Shown here piece after piece: positions 14,302 to 14,377 of a stretch of DNA of 14,377 nucleotides. This DNA comes from Ruminococcus sp. UBA7013. GTDB taxonomy: Bacteria; Bacillota; Clostridia; Oscillospirales; Ruminococcaceae. A program made the position numbers and the translations under genes. Location of the stretch: positions 1 through 14,377 of the forward strand of contig DJXD01000083.1 in the NCBI GenBank assembly GCA_002449585.1, read 5' to 3'. Positions within the stretch are counted from its first letter, which is position 1. Each line of letters begins with the position of its first letter. Below the pieces are notes generated by a model, which saw only the letters and a list, made by a program, of their open reading frames with translations, had not been told where the DNA came from and ran no database searches.

Positions 14302-14377
14302 GTGACATCCTCCCCCGCCTAAAGAGGCGGGGGCTTCCTCCCACAAAAGCGAGCAGTCGGTTCCTGCTCGACAGTAC
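14302..14377 (-). mobile_element. Right end of an IS200/IS605-type element with two hairpins
   Basis: On the minus strand two hairpins occur: CGAGCAG-N7-CTGCTCG (14370-14350) and CCCCCGCC-N6-GGCGGGGG (14333-14312), followed by AGGATGTCAC up to the junction with serpin sequence. This is the shape of the right end of tnpB-carrying IS200/IS605 elements, where the tnpB 3' end, the guide-RNA (omega RNA) scaffold and the transposon end overlap. The last 20 bp recur in the opposite orientation at positions 4-23. All three minus-strand frames are open over most of this stretch, so I cannot tell which holds the end of tnpB; one stops at TAG in the hairpin loop (14321-14319). The rest of the element lies outside the window. 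Confidence 0.75.

Noticed and set aside
14302..14346. Chimeric serpin start at the TTG at 14346
   Set aside because: The first 15 residues are translated IS end sequence; there is no ribosome binding site argument for it being a native start.
1..14377. CRISPR array, tRNA or rRNA genes
   Set aside because: No regularly spaced repeats, cloverleaf-like or rRNA-like sequences were noticed on either strand.

Overview
The window looks like a piece of an anaerobic, moderately AT-rich Firmicutes genome, probably a clostridial or Ruminococcaceae-type gut bacterium. The reasons are strong AGGAGG-type ribosome binding sites, near-consensus sigma-A promoters with extended -10 boxes, MccA/MccB-type sulfur genes, a bacterial serpin and IS200/IS605-type ends. 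Every gene I can support lies on the minus strand, so the text below reads from high to low coordinates.

The core (about 13.4 kb down to 0.28 kb) is a nitrogenase-like / sulfur-metabolism island in three transcription units. Unit 1 is a single O-acetylhomoserine sulfhydrylase gene (MetY type, 13428-12136). Unit 2 (11973-5449) holds nifD-like 2, nifK-like 2, a NifX-DUF1858 fusion, a LysR regulator, a short Cys-Cys leader peptide with a terminator hairpin, a cystathionine gamma-lyase (MccB type) and an O-acetylserine-dependent cystathionine beta-synthase / cysteine synthase (MccA type). Unit 3 (5319-283) holds nifD-like 1, nifK-like 1, a NifX-like gene, nifB and nifH, and ends at a strong terminator. 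There are thus two different DK pairs, but only one NifH reductase and one NifB cofactor radical-SAM enzyme, and no NifE/NifN.

Both D subunits keep the cofactor-ligand cysteine and the six P-cluster-type cysteines (three in D, three in K). By eye they lack the residues equivalent to Gln191 and His195 needed for N2 reduction. Together with MetY, MccB and MccA this points to a group IV nitrogenase-like reductase acting on sulfur compounds, related in concept to the methylthio-alkane reductase (Mar) of Rhodospirillum rubrum, rather than to nitrogen fixation. The substrate cannot be read from the sequence.

All three units carry the same 29-bp element upstream of the promoter: GTTATC-N9-GA(t/g)AATGCA followed by a dyad half. 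Its ATC-N9-GAT core is the classical LysR-type pattern. The LysR encoded in unit 2 is the obvious candidate to bind it. The mccB-mccA part of unit 2 appears to be under extra cysteine-dependent attenuation.

The window is bounded at both ends by copies of the same IS200/IS605-type right end, in opposite orientations. One truncates a flavodoxin-like FMN reductase gene (positions 145-23) and the other truncates a serpin gene (14301-13564). No stretch over 300 bp is without a gene. No tRNA, rRNA or CRISPR array was seen.
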